Assembly (NCBI RefSeq): GCF_014650035.1
Contig: NZ_BMUE01000001.1
Location: 620,001-684,000, forward strand
Origin: Streptomyces lucensis JCM 4490
GTDB taxonomy: Bacteria; Actinomycetota; Actinomycetes; Streptomycetales; Streptomycetaceae
Reading direction: 5' to 3'
DNA: 64,000 nt
The translations under genes and the position numbers were made by a program. The stretch's first letter is position 1. Each line of letters starts with the position of its first letter. Below are positions 51,355 through 60,200 of the stretch, in pieces. Under the pieces are notes generated by a model, which saw only the letters and a list, made by a program, of their open reading frames with translations, did not search any database and was not told the DNA's origin.

Positions 51355-51441
51355 GTGCGGTCCTCCCGTAGGTCCGGATCTCCGGCTCGTGCGCTTATGC
51401 ACTTACCGGACCCGCACCCCCGCAAACAACGCGAGAGCCGC

Positions 51442-52452
51442 TCAGTCGCCCTCCCGGCGCTCCCGCGTGGCCAGCAGCCGGCGCAGCGAGTACAGCCGCG
51501 CCGGGTCCGCGTGACCCTCCTCGACCCACGCGTCCAGCGCGCAGTCCTGCTCGTCGTGACTGCACGCGCGCGGGCAGCCCTCCGTGCCCGGCTCCAGGTC
51601 GGGGAAGGCGTGGATCACCCGGGACGGGTCGATGTGCGCGAGGCCGAAGGAACGGACCCCGGGGGTGTCGACCACCCAGCCGCCCGCGCCCGACAGGGGC
51701 AGGGCGAGGGCCGACGTCGTGGTGTGGCGGCCGCGCCCCGTCACCGCGTTCACATGTCCCGTCGTACGCCGGCGGTCCTCCGGGACCAGCGCGTTGACCA
51801 GGGTCGTCTTGCCGACGCCCGAATGACCGACGAACGCCGTGACCCTGCCGTCCAGGTGGGTGCGCACCCGGCCCGCCGCGTCGCCGTTCTCCAGCTCCTC
51901 GCGGCTGGTGACGACGAACGGGATGTCGAGGTCACCGTACAGCTCCAGCAGCTTGTCCGGCGGGGCCAGGTCCGACTTGGTCATCACCAGCAGCGGCTCC
52001 AGGCCGCCGTCGAACGCGGCGACCAGACAGCGGTCGATCAGCCGCGGGCGGGGCTCGGGGTCGGCGAGCGCGGTGACGATCGCCAGCTGGTCGGCGTTGG
52101 CGACGACGACCCGCTCGTAGGGGTCGTCGTCGTCGGCCGTGCGCCGCAGCACCGACGAGCGCTCCTCGATGCGCACGATCCGGGCGAGGGTGTCCTTCCG
52201 GCCGGACAGATCGCCCACCAGGGCCACCTGGTCGCCGACCACGGCCGCCTTGCGGCCCAGCTCGCGTGCCTTCATCGCCATGACGACCCGGTCCTCGACC
52301 AGGCAGGTCAGCCGCCCCCTGTCGACGGTGAGGACCATGCCCCCGGCCGCGTCCTCGTGCTTGGGCCGGATGTTCGTCCGCGGCCGGTTGCCCTTGCGGT
52401 TGGGGCGGCTGCGGATGTCGTCCTCGTCGGTGTGCTTGCCGTAGCGGCGCAT
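51442..52452 (-). CDS. rsgA: Ribosome small-subunit-dependent GTPase RsgA
   Basis: A 336-residue circularly permuted GTPase. An N-terminal basic OB-type region (MRRYGKHT, RPNRKGNRPRTNIRP) is followed by the permuted G motifs: G4 MTKSDLA comes before G1 GHSGVGKTTLVN, and G3 DTPG comes later. The C-terminal zinc knuckle has CPRACSHDEQDC. RsgA assists late maturation of the 30S subunit. It follows aroA on the same strand with an 11-base gap, so the two form an operon, as in mycobacteria (Rv3227/Rv3228). Confidence 0.93.
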   Translation of the reverse strand: MRRYGKHTDEDDIRSRPNRKGNRPRTNIRPKHEDAAGGMVLTVDRGRLTCLVEDRVVMAMKARELGRKAAVVGDQVALVGDLSGRKDTLARIVRIEERSSVLRRTADDDDPYERVVVANADQLAIVTALADPEPRPRLIDRCLVAAFDGGLEPLLVMTKSDLAPPDKLLELYGDLDIPFVVTSREELENGDAAGRVRTHLDGRVTAFVGHSGVGKTTLVNALVPEDRRRTTGHVNAVTGRGRHTTTSALALPLSGAGGWVVDTPGVRSFGLAHIDPSRVIHAFPDLEPGTEGCPRACSHDEQDCALDAWVEEGHADPARLYSLRRLLATRERREGD

Positions 52453-52463
52453 GACGTACGTCC

Positions 52464-53780
52464 CTACTGCCCGAGCATCCCGGTCCACAGCTCGGGGAAG
52501 TCCGGCAGAGTCTTCGCCGTCGTCGCCACGTTCTCGATCCGGACGCCCTCGACCGCCAGGCCGATGATCGCGCCGGCGGTCGCCATGCGGTGGTCGTCGT
52601 AGGTGTGGAAGGTGCCGCCGTGCAGCTTGCGCGGGCGGATGCGCAGGCCGTCGGCGGTCTCGGTGACGTCGCCGCCGAGTTCGTTGATCTCCTTGGTGAG
52701 CGCGGCCAGCCGGTCCGTCTCGTGCAGCCGCAGATGGGCCACGCCCCGCAGGGTGGAGGGCGAGTCGGCGAGCGCCGCGACCGCCGCGATGCCCGGGGTC
52801 AGCTCGCCGACGTCCCCCAGGTCGACGTCGATGCCGTGGATGGCACCCGATCCGGTGAACACCAGCCCGAACTCGGTGAGTTCGCAGGAGCCACCCATCT
52901 CGGTGAAGATCTCCCGCAGCCGGTCACCCGGCTGGGTGGTCCGCTCCGGCCAGTCCGGGATCAGCACCTTGCCGCCGGTGACCAGGGCCGCCGCCAGGAA
53001 CGGCTGGGCGTTGGACAGGTCCGGCTCGATCGTCAGGTCCCGGCCGAGCAGCGCGCCCGGCGTCACCCGCCACACGTTCGGCTCGCCACCGGACTCCGGG
53101 GTGTCCACCTGCGCGCCGACCGAGCGCAGCATGTCCACCGTCATCCGGATGTGCGGCATGGAGGGCAGGGACGCGCCGGTGTGCCGGACCTCGACGCCCT
53201 GGTTGAAGCGCGGGCCGGACAGCAGCAGCGCGGAGACGAACTGGGAGGACGAGGAGGCGTCGATCGACACCGGGCCGCCGTCCAGGGCCCCGCCGCCGTG
53301 CACGGTGAGCGGCAGCGCCCCCCGGCCGTCGTCGTCGATGCGGGCGCCGAGCTGACGCAGGGCGTCGATCACACCGTGCAGCGGACGCTCGTACGAGCGC
53401 GGGTCGCCGTCGAAGCGGATCGGACCGTCGGCCAGCGCGGCCACCGGGGGCAGGAAGCGCATCACCGTGCCGGCGTTGCCGACGTCGACCGTCGCCGGGC
53501 CGCGCAGTCCGGTGGGCAGCACCCGCCAGGCCTCGCCGGTGCCGTCGGGGCCCACGCCCTCCTCGATCTCCACGCCCATCGCGCGCAGCGCGCCCGCCAT
53601 CAGCAGGGTGTCGCGCGAGCGCAGCGGGCGGCGCAGCCAGCCGGGCTCGGAGGCCAGGGCGGCGAGGACGAGGGCGCGGTTGGTCACCGACTTGGACCCC
53701 GGCACGTGGACCGTCGCGTCGACGGCTCCGCTCGCGTGCGGGGCGGGCCAGAGGGCGGTGGAAGCGGTGTTCGGGGCCAT
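52464..53780 (-). CDS. aroA: 3-phosphoshikimate 1-carboxyvinyltransferase (EPSP synthase)
   Basis: A 438-residue EPSP synthase joining shikimate-3-phosphate and PEP in aromatic amino acid synthesis. Motifs: [63 protein letters not shown] and [16 protein letters not shown]. The PEP-site motif reads GNAGTVMRF where class I enzymes have GNAGTAMRP; this is usual for actinobacteria and may affect inhibitor sensitivity. It is the first gene of the aroA-rsgA operon. Confidence 0.95.
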   Translation of the reverse strand: MAPNTASTALWPAPHASGAVDATVHVPGSKSVTNRALVLAALASEPGWLRRPLRSRDTLLMAGALRAMGVEIEEGVGPDGTGEAWRVLPTGLRGPATVDVGNAGTVMRFLPPVAALADGPIRFDGDPRSYERPLHGVIDALRQLGARIDDDGRGALPLTVHGGGALDGGPVSIDASSSSQFVSALLLSGPRFNQGVEVRHTGASLPSMPHIRMTVDMLRSVGAQVDTPESGGEPNVWRVTPGALLGRDLTIEPDLSNAQPFLAAALVTGGKVLIPDWPERTTQPGDRLREIFTEMGGSCELTEFGLVFTGSGAIHGIDVDLGDVGELTPGIAAVAALADSPSTLRGVAHLRLHETDRLAALTKEINELGGDVTETADGLRIRPRKLHGGTFHTYDDHRMATAGAIIGLAVEGVRIENVATTAKTLPDFPELWTGMLGQ

Positions 53781-53892
53781 GGGGCCACTGTATAAGGAGG
53801 GTGCGGGACGGGCGTTCCCCGTCCACGGCCGAGCGGGGCGCCCGGGGCGCGAGCGGCGCTGTCGCCGGGCTCGCGCACCGGCGCACGCGCGC

Positions 53893-54618
53893 TCAGACCT
53901 CCAGCAGCCAGCGCCCGCCGCCGATCAGCGAGCACAGCGACACCGCGTGGAACAGGAACAGCCACAGGCCGGCCGGCACGTGCGTCAGCCGGGACAGCTG
54001 GTCCGCGTCCGAGTCGCCGGCCCCGCCCCGCGAGCGCTTCAGCTGCAGCTCGAACGGCGGCCGCACCCCGCCCAGCAGCAGGAACCACACCACGGCGTAC
54101 GCGAACGCCGCCTGCACCTGCGGCCCCGCCAGCCACGACACCAGCAGGAAGGCGCCCCCGGCCAGCACCACGGTCAGGACCCCGTACGCGTTCCTGATCA
54201 TCACCAGCATCGCCACCAGCAGCGCCGTCGCCGCCCACAGCAGCACCGTGATCCGGCCCGCCGCCAGCAGGGCGGCGCCGCCGAGCCCGAGCAGCGAGGG
54301 CGCCGTGTACCCCGCGGCGGCCGTCAGGATCATGCCCAGGCCGTACGGCTTGCCCCGGCTGACCGTGAGACCGCTGGTGTCGGAGTGCAGCCGGATACCG
54401 GTGAGCTGCCGCCCGGACAGCAGGGCCACCAGGCCGTGACCGCCCTCGTGCGCGATGGTGATCGCGTTGCGGGATATCCGCCACAGGGCGTGCGGCGCCA
54501 CCACGGCGAGTGCCGCCACCAGCGTGGCCAGCACCACCCACAGGTCGGGATCGGGCTGGGTGCCGGTGAGCCGGTCCCACAGGTCGGGCAGGGCGAGGGC
54601 GGCGGCGGTGCTGTGCAT
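53893..54618 (-). CDS. M50-type membrane metalloprotease homologue
   Basis: A 241-residue integral membrane protein with about six helices. The zinc motif HEGGH (57-61) sits at the start of the second helix, like the M50 site-2 protease family; the third ligand usually lies in a later helix and is not clear here ([16 protein letters not shown] is the candidate region). These short proteins may be non-secreted intramembrane proteases or have lost activity. The ATG at 54618 is the first internal methionine leading straight into the first helix. Divergent from the SRAP gene. Confidence 0.82.
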   Translation of the reverse strand: MHSTAAALALPDLWDRLTGTQPDPDLWVVLATLVAALAVVAPHALWRISRNAITIAHEGGHGLVALLSGRQLTGIRLHSDTSGLTVSRGKPYGLGMILTAAAGYTAPSLLGLGGAALLAAGRITVLLWAATALLVAMLVMIRNAYGVLTVVLAGGAFLLVSWLAGPQVQAAFAYAVVWFLLLGGVRPPFELQLKRSRGGAGDSDADQLSRLTHVPAGLWLFLFHAVSLCSLIGGGRWLLEV

Positions 54619-54668
54619 GGGTGCGAGTGGCTCCCTCTTGTCGTGCGGAGTCTGGCAGTGTGGCACGT

Positions 54669-55484
54669 ATGTGCGGACGGTATGCATCGAGTCGTGGGCC
54701 CGGGGATCTCGCGGGAATCTTCGAGATCGAGAAGTGGGAGCCCGAGGAGACCCTGGAGCCGGACTACAACGTGGCGCCGACCAAGGAGGTCTACGCCGTC
54801 CTGGACCGCCCCCTGAAAGACGCGGACTCCCCGCGCCCGGTTCGCCAGCTGCGCAGGCTGACGTGGGGCCTGGTGCCGTCCTGGGCCAAGACCCCCGAGG
54901 GCGGAGCCCGGATGATCAACGCCCGCGCGGAGACCGTCCACGAGAAGCCCGCCTACCGCCGCGCCTTCGCCGCCCGGCGCTGCATCCTGCCCGCCGACGG
55001 CTACTACGAGTGGGTCACCGGCGAGCAGGAGCGGGATCTGGAGGTCGAGGGCCGGAAGAAGCGGCCGCGCAAGCAGCCGTACTTCGTGCTGCCCGCCGAC
55101 GGCTCGGTGTTCGCGATGGCCGGGCTGTACGAGTTCTGGCGCGACCGGACCCTGCCCGACGACCACCCGCGGGCCTGGTGGGTCACCTGCTCGGTGCTCA
55201 CCACGGAGGCGGAGCGGACCCCGCTGGCCGTCGCCCCCGCCGACGGCCCGCACTCCCTCGCCGACATCCACCCACGGATGCCGCTGATGCTCACCCCGGA
55301 CCGCTGGGACGCCTGGCTCGACCCCGCCCGCACCGACCCGGACGGCCTGCGCGAGCTGCTCGCCCCGCCCCCGGCCGGCCTGATGCGCGCCTACCCGGTC
55401 TCCACGGCCGTCAGCAACGTCCGCAACAACGGGGCGGAGCTGCTGAAGGAGCTGGAGGCGCCGGAAGTCGGCACACTCTTCTGA
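54669..55484 (+). CDS. SRAP (HMCES-type) DNA-protein crosslink protein
   Basis: A 271-residue SOS response-associated peptidase. Cys2 (MCGRYASS) is the nucleophile that forms the thiazolidine link to abasic sites once Met is removed; the conserved Asn in DYNVAPTKEV, Glu in GYYEWVTG and His in DIHPRMPLML complete the site. A Lys/Arg-rich insertion (VEGRKKRPRK) lies in the middle. There is no ribosome-binding site before the ATG at 54669, so the mRNA may be leaderless. The mycobacterial orthologue Rv3226c is likewise beside aroA. Confidence 0.92.
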   Translation: MCGRYASSRGPGDLAGIFEIEKWEPEETLEPDYNVAPTKEVYAVLDRPLKDADSPRPVRQLRRLTWGLVPSWAKTPEGGARMINARAETVHEKPAYRRAFAARRCILPADGYYEWVTGEQERDLEVEGRKKRPRKQPYFVLPADGSVFAMAGLYEFWRDRTLPDDHPRAWWVTCSVLTTEAERTPLAVAPADGPHSLADIHPRMPLMLTPDRWDAWLDPARTDPDGLRELLAPPPAGLMRAYPVSTAVSNVRNNGAELLKELEAPEVGTLF

Positions 55485-55485
55485 C

Positions 55486-56115
55486 ATGACCGCACAGATC
55501 GTCACGACGGACGCCGGGGATGCCCGGATCACCTGGCACAGGGCGACGGGGGCCCGGCTCGTGCTGGCCCTCGGCCATGGCGCGGGCGGCGGCATCGAGG
55601 CGCGGGACCTGCAGGCCCTCGCCCGGGCGCTGCCCGGGCACGGGGTGACCGTGGCCCTCGTGGAGCAGCCCTGGCGCGTCGCGGGCAGGAAGGTCGCGCC
55701 CGCGCCGAAGACACTGGACACCGGATGGCGGGGCGTGTGGCCCGCGCTCGCCGGGGCGGGAATGCCGGTGATCTCGGGCGGGCGCAGCGCCGGCGCCCGG
55801 GTCGCCTGCCGCACCGCCGGCGAACTGGGCGCACGCGCCGTCCTCGCGCTGGGCTTCCCGCTGCACCCGCCGGGCAGGCCGGAGAGGTCCCGCGCCGGGG
55901 AACTGCTCGGGGCCGGGGTGCCCACCCTGGTCGTGCAGGGCGGGAACGATCCCTTCGGGAAGCCGGAGGAGTTTCCCGAGGGCGCCCACCGGATGGTCGA
56001 GGTGCCCGGCGGCGATCACGGTCTCGCCGTCCCCAAGCGCGCGGAACTCACCCAGGAGCAGGCGCTGGAGATCATCACCGGCGGTGTCGTGGAGTGGGTC
56101 GCGTCACTTCGGTGA
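55486..56115 (+). CDS. Small alpha/beta-hydrolase (KANL3/Tex30-like)
   Basis: A 209-residue alpha/beta-hydrolase beginning right after the SRAP stop. The oxyanion region is LGHGAGGGIEARDL, the nucleophile Ser is in ISGGRSAGARVA, the Asp in VVQGGNDPFG and the His in VPGGDHGLAVPKR, so the catalytic triad is complete. No lid domain and no signal peptide. It probably cleaves small ester or dienelactone-like substrates in the cytoplasm; substrate unknown. It is co-directional with SRAP and immediately precedes the sigR promoter. Confidence 0.85.
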   Translation: MTAQIVTTDAGDARITWHRATGARLVLALGHGAGGGIEARDLQALARALPGHGVTVALVEQPWRVAGRKVAPAPKTLDTGWRGVWPALAGAGMPVISGGRSAGARVACRTAGELGARAVLALGFPLHPPGRPERSRAGELLGAGVPTLVVQGGNDPFGKPEEFPEGAHRMVEVPGGDHGLAVPKRAELTQEQALEIITGGVVEWVASLR

Positions 56116-56119
56116 CCGG

Positions 56120-56145
56120 GGAATGCCCGGCCCCGGGGCGCTGTT
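56120..56145 (+). promoter_or_regulatory. SigR-dependent autoregulatory promoter (sigRp2)
   Basis: GGAAT (56120-56124) and GTT (56143-56145) with an 18-base spacer match the sigma-R consensus exactly. It stands 60 bases before the ATG at 56205, giving positive autoregulation of sigR and rsrA when thiol stress releases sigma-R. Confidence 0.85.
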
Positions 56146-56204
56146 GTGGCGGACAGAAGTGCTGAGGCCTCGGCACAGACGTCGCAGGAGAGGAAGTCCG
56201 CCGC

Positions 56205-56369
56205 ATGGGTTCGACCGTATGCCCGAGCCACCGCAGCCGTACTGACCTGGACTGGACGGTGCTGCACGCGGCCAGGACCGCTCCTATTCGAGCGGCGGCA
56301 GGCACAGGTCGTGTTCTATCCTCCGAAACGAGTGGGGCCGGTCTCGGTCCCGCCCGGGATCTTGAGGAG
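56205..56369 (+). other. sigR: Coding extension of the long sigma-R isoform
   Basis: An in-frame ATG at 56205 adds exactly 55 codons to sigR. This matches the known unstable induced isoform sigma-R' of S. coelicolor, which has 55 extra N-terminal residues and is read from p2 transcripts. A weaker constitutive promoter (p1) would be expected inside this stretch, near TTCTAT around 56312. Confidence 0.7.
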
Positions 56370-57065
56370 GTGGGTCCGGTCACTGGGACCGACGCAGGGA
56401 CCGACAACGGCCAGGCGGAGCAGCCCGAGGGCCAGGGCGTGAGCGCGGAGGCGTCCTCCGAGTCGAGCGCGGAGCGCAGTGCGCGCTTCGAGCGGGACGC
56501 GCTCGAATTCCTCGACCAGCTGTACTCGGCCGCGCTGCGGATGACGCGCAACCCGGCCGACGCCGAGGACCTCGTGCAGGAGACCTACGCCAAGGCGTAC
56601 GCGTCCTTCCACCAGTTCCGCGAGGGCACCAACCTCAAGGCGTGGCTGTACCGGATCCTCACGAACACCTTCATCAACTCGTACCGCAAGAAGCAGCGCG
56701 AGCCCCAGCGCAGCGCGGCCGAGGAGATCGAGGACTGGCAGCTCGCCCGGGCCGAGTCGCACATGTCGACGGGTCTGCGCTCCGCCGAGTCGCAGGCGCT
56801 GGACCACCTGCCCGACTCGGACGTGAAGGAAGCGCTGCAGGCGATCCCCGAGGAGTTCCGCATCGCCGTCTATCTCGCGGACGTCGAGGGCTTTGCGTAC
56901 AAGGAGATCGCGGACATCATGGGGACACCCATCGGTACGGTGATGTCCCGGCTGCACCGGGGCCGCCGTCAACTGCGCGGCATGCTGGAGGACTACGCCC
57001 GTGAGCGCGGACTGGTCCCGGCCGGCGCCGGAGAGTCGGACGAAGCGAAAGGCTCGGGCTCATGA
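56370..57065 (+). CDS. sigR: ECF sigma factor SigR
   Basis: A 231-residue ECF (group 12) sigma factor; the GTG at 56370 follows TTGAGGAG. Region 2 ([25 protein letters not shown], then [24 protein letters not shown]) and region 4 ([22 protein letters not shown], then [16 protein letters not shown]) are complete. SigR directs the response to thiol oxidation and some antibiotics; it is held inactive by RsrA, whose gene overlaps it (ATGA). This window contains three promoters fitting its consensus (moeZ, mrx1, sigR). A longer isoform starts at 56205. Confidence 0.95.
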   Translation: MGPVTGTDAGTDNGQAEQPEGQGVSAEASSESSAERSARFERDALEFLDQLYSAALRMTRNPADAEDLVQETYAKAYASFHQFREGTNLKAWLYRILTNTFINSYRKKQREPQRSAAEEIEDWQLARAESHMSTGLRSAESQALDHLPDSDVKEALQAIPEEFRIAVYLADVEGFAYKEIADIMGTPIGTVMSRLHRGRRQLRGMLEDYARERGLVPAGAGESDEAKGSGS

Positions 57066-57364
57066 GCTGCGGAGAGCCGCACGAGACGGACTGCAGTGAG
57101 GTCCTCGACCATCTGTACGAGTTCCTCGACAGCGAGATGCCGGACGTCGACCGCGACAAGTTCCAGCACCACTTCGAGGAATGCTCGCCGTGCCTGGAGA
57201 AGTACGGCCTGGAGCAGGCCGTGAAGAAGCTGGTCAAGCGGTGCTGCGGACATGACGACGTGCCCGCCGACCTGCGCGCCAAGGTCATGGGGCGGCTCGA
57301 ACTGATCCGCTCCGGGCAGACCGTGCCCGAGCACGACGTGACCGCCACCGCCCAGGAGAACTGA
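57062..57364 (+). CDS. rsrA: Zinc anti-sigma factor RsrA
   Basis: A 100-residue ZAS-type anti-sigma factor. The redox-sensing zinc ligands Cys11, His37, Cys41 and Cys44 are all present (the HHFEECSPC segment), and further cysteines at 3, 61 and 62 match the S. coelicolor protein. Oxidation forms a Cys11-Cys44 disulfide, expels zinc and releases SigR. The start overlaps sigR by four bases, keeping the two in proportion. No membrane segment. Confidence 0.95.
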   Translation: MSCGEPHETDCSEVLDHLYEFLDSEMPDVDRDKFQHHFEECSPCLEKYGLEQAVKKLVKRCCGHDDVPADLRAKVMGRLELIRSGQTVPEHDVTATAQEN

Positions 57365-57470
57365 AACCGCGTCATCACCCGAACGTGCTAATCCTCAGGT
57401 CGTAGCCCCCGCACCCCCGGCACCCCGTCCTAGGCTCCCAGCCTGGACGGGCACGGTCGGGAGGAGCGCG

Positions 57471-58811
57471 ATGGAGGCGGTACCGGCGAGGGCACGCGGC
57501 TACGTGGCCGGTGTCGCCCTGCTGGCCCTGCTGTGCGTACTGCCGTTGCCGGTGACCCGCGCCCCCTGGTGGGCGATTGGCCTGCTCGCGGCCCTCTACG
57601 CGGCCTGCGAGCACGTCGTACGGCGTCGCCCGGGCGGCACGTTCTACCCCGTGCTCCTCGCCGGCGCGTTCCTGCTGCCCCCGCCCGCCGCCGCGTTCGT
57701 CCCGCTGCCCGCCGCGCTGTTCGTCCCCGCCGGGCGCGGGCCGGGCCCGGCGCGGCGGGTGTGGCGGGCCGCGCGGCCCTCGCTCGCCGTGTTCGGCGCC
57801 GCCCGGGTGCACTGGGCGCTCGGCGGCCCGGACGCCGTCGTCGCCCCGGACTTCCCGCACGCGCTGCTGCCCGCGGGCGCGGCCGTGCTCGCCTTCTGCC
57901 TCATCCTCACCGCCCTCGACGGCGGGTTGCTCGCGGCCGCCGGGCAGGCGCCGGCGCACCGGGCCTGGCGCGGGCTGCTGTCCCGCTCGCTCGCACCGGT
58001 CGCCGTCCACGGACTCGCCGGGCTGATGATGGCCGTGCTGTGGCGCAGCCCGTACGGCCCCGTCGCCGCGCTGCTCGTGCTGCCGCCGATGTGCGTCTCC
58101 TGGTGGGCGTTCGACCAGTACCACCGCGAACGCGCCGCCCACCAGGCCACGATCCGCGCCCTCGTGCAGGCCGTCGACATCAAGGACGGCTACACCCGCG
58201 GGCACAGCGAACGCGTCGGCCACGCCTCCGTGATGATCGCCCGCGAACTCGGCATGGACGACGAGCGCGTCGAGGTGCTGCGCTTCGCCGGCATCCTCCA
58301 CGACGTCGGCAAGCTCGGCGTCCCCACCCGGCTGCTGCGCAAGGACGGCCCCCTCACCCCCGAGGAGCGGCGGATCATCGAACTGCACCCCGAGTACGGC
58401 CACGAGATGGTCCGCGGCATCTCCTTCCTCGGCGAGGCCCGGGCGGCGATCCTGCACCACCACGAGCGCCTCGACGGCAGCGGCTACCCCTACGGCCTGG
58501 CCGGCGGCCAGATCCCCGAGTGCGCCCGGATCGTCGCCGTCGCCGACGCCTTCGACGCCATGACCTCCACCCGCTCCTACAGCAGGGCCCGGCCCCCCGA
58601 GGCCGCCATGGCCGAGCTGGAGCGCTGCGCCGGCGCCCAGTTCGACCCCCGCATGGTCACCGCGCTCGGGCGCGCCCTGCGCCGGTGGGGGTGCCCCCGC
58701 GCGAGCGGGGCCGCGGGCGGACCAGGGGCGTATCCCGCCGTCACCGCCGACGAGCCGGCGTACCGCACCCCACCCGGCGAGCCCGTCCCCAGCACCGGAG
58801 CACCCCGGTGA
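57471..58811 (+). CDS. HD-GYP domain membrane protein
   Basis: A 446-residue protein with five or six N-terminal membrane helices (~1-215) and a cytoplasmic HD-GYP domain (~225-400). The core motifs are intact: IKDGYTRGHSERV, ILHDVGKLGVP (HD) and HHHERLDGSGYPYGL (GYP). Such domains hydrolyse cyclic di-GMP or related nucleotides. The tail (~410-446) is Pro/Gly-rich. It is coupled to the next gene by a GTGA overlap. The product of its activity in Streptomyces is not established. Confidence 0.88.
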   Translation: MEAVPARARGYVAGVALLALLCVLPLPVTRAPWWAIGLLAALYAACEHVVRRRPGGTFYPVLLAGAFLLPPPAAAFVPLPAALFVPAGRGPGPARRVWRAARPSLAVFGAARVHWALGGPDAVVAPDFPHALLPAGAAVLAFCLILTALDGGLLAAAGQAPAHRAWRGLLSRSLAPVAVHGLAGLMMAVLWRSPYGPVAALLVLPPMCVSWWAFDQYHRERAAHQATIRALVQAVDIKDGYTRGHSERVGHASVMIARELGMDDERVEVLRFAGILHDVGKLGVPTRLLRKDGPLTPEERRIIELHPEYGHEMVRGISFLGEARAAILHHHERLDGSGYPYGLAGGQIPECARIVAVADAFDAMTSTRSYSRARPPEAAMAELERCAGAQFDPRMVTALGRALRRWGCPRASGAAGGPGAYPAVTADEPAYRTPPGEPVPSTGAPR

Positions 58812-60100
58812 GCCTCCTGCGGCTCGTCCACGGCGCCGCCGCCCTCGCCGCCGCCGGCTCCCTGGGCGTCACCCTGTGGACCGGACTCGGGGAGCGGGGC
58901 GTCGCGCTCGCCTTCGGGGCGCTCATAGCCGTCGGCGAGCTGACCCGGTGGGGCGGCGCCCAGGTACGGCAGGCGGCGCCCCTCGGCACCGCCGGATCGC
59001 TGTCCTACGCCCTGCTCGGCCCCGACGCCGGGCGGCCCACCCCGCACGGCGCCGCCCAGGTCGTCACCGTCGTGCTGGCCGCCGCCCTGCTCGGGGCCGT
59101 ACCCCACATCTGGTCCGGCCGCACCGCCACCCCCGACCATCTCGCCCGCCGCGTCCTCACCGTCGGCTTCGCCGCCGTCTGCTTCCAGCCCCTCTACAAC
59201 AAAGGGGCCTTCGCCTCCTGGAGCGGTTCCGCCTACGCCCTCCTGCTGATCACCCTGCTCACCCTCACCGCCCTGTGCGACGCCGTCCTGGCCGCCGCGC
59301 TGGCCCGCTGCCGCACCGGCTGGCCGTTCGCCGCCTGCCTGCGCGAGCAACTGCGCGGTCTGCTCGGCATCGGCTTCGCCGTCAGCGCCACCGGTGGCGT
59401 GATGGCGCTCGCGGTCGCCGTCGTCGGGCTGTGGGCACTGCCGGTGTTCTGCCTGCCCCTGCTGCTGACCCAGCTGTCCGTCCGCCGGTACGCGGCCGTC
59501 CGCGCCACCTACCGGCAGACCATCGCCTCCCTCGCCCGTGCCACCGAGATCGCCGGCTGCACCCCGGCCGGGCACGCCCGTCGGGTGGCCGCGCTCAGCC
59601 TCGCCGTCGGCCGCGACCTGGGCCTGACCGGCCACGAGCTGACCGTGCTGGAGCACGCGGCCCTCATGCACGACATCGGTCAGCTCAGCCTGGTCGACCC
59701 CGTCCCGGCCGGCGCCACCGCCGGCCTGCCGCCGGAGGAACAGCGGCGCATCGCCCTGCTCGGCGGGGCGGTCGTCCGGCAGACCGGTGTGGACGCGGCC
59801 GTCGCCGTCGTCGTGGAACGGCAGGCCGACCCCTGCGGCGAGCAGCCCCTCGCCGCCCGCATCGTCCGGGCGGTGAACGCCTACGAGGAGAGGACCCGGG
59901 ACGCCGGTCCCGAGGACGCCCTGCGGGCGCTGGAGGAGCTGCGCCTCGGCACCGCCGGGGACTACGCTCCCGACGTGGTGGAGTCACTCGCCCGGGTCCT
60001 CGCGCAGCCGCGGCTGTGGCGTGAGGGTTCGCCGGCCGGGGCCGGCGAGAGACGGACAGCACTGTCTGACCCCGTCCCCGGCTGGGTAACCCATGGGTAA
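58808..60100 (+). CDS. HD-domain membrane protein, degenerate HD-GYP paralogue
   Basis: A 430-residue protein sharing the upstream gene's plan: about seven membrane helices (~1-240), then an HD domain (~255-400). Here the HD motif is kept (LMHDIGQLSLV) and the helix before it reads CTPAGHARRVAALSLAVG, but the GYP signature is missing: the matching region reads VVERQADPCGEQPLAARIVR. The conserved acidic residues after the HD are also partly lost. It probably modulates or pairs with its intact neighbour rather than acting alone. Start GTG at 58808 overlaps the previous stop. Confidence 0.82.
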   Translation: MSLLRLVHGAAALAAAGSLGVTLWTGLGERGVALAFGALIAVGELTRWGGAQVRQAAPLGTAGSLSYALLGPDAGRPTPHGAAQVVTVVLAAALLGAVPHIWSGRTATPDHLARRVLTVGFAAVCFQPLYNKGAFASWSGSAYALLLITLLTLTALCDAVLAAALARCRTGWPFAACLREQLRGLLGIGFAVSATGGVMALAVAVVGLWALPVFCLPLLLTQLSVRRYAAVRATYRQTIASLARATEIAGCTPAGHARRVAALSLAVGRDLGLTGHELTVLEHAALMHDIGQLSLVDPVPAGATAGLPPEEQRRIALLGGAVVRQTGVDAAVAVVVERQADPCGEQPLAARIVRAVNAYEERTRDAGPEDALRALEELRLGTAGDYAPDVVESLARVLAQPRLWREGSPAGAGERRTALSDPVPGWVTHG

Positions 60101-60200
60101 TGAGCGACTCTCCCGGCGTACGTGGTTGGATGCGAGGGAGAGGGTGTCCGGGGGCACAAGCCAGCCCACTGTGCGGAACTGGAACTGGCAGGCGGGAATC

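Noticed and set aside
51355..51441. Possible guanidine riboswitch before the SMR exporter
   Set aside because: A hairpin is present, but the conserved ACGR loops or ykkC motifs were not found.
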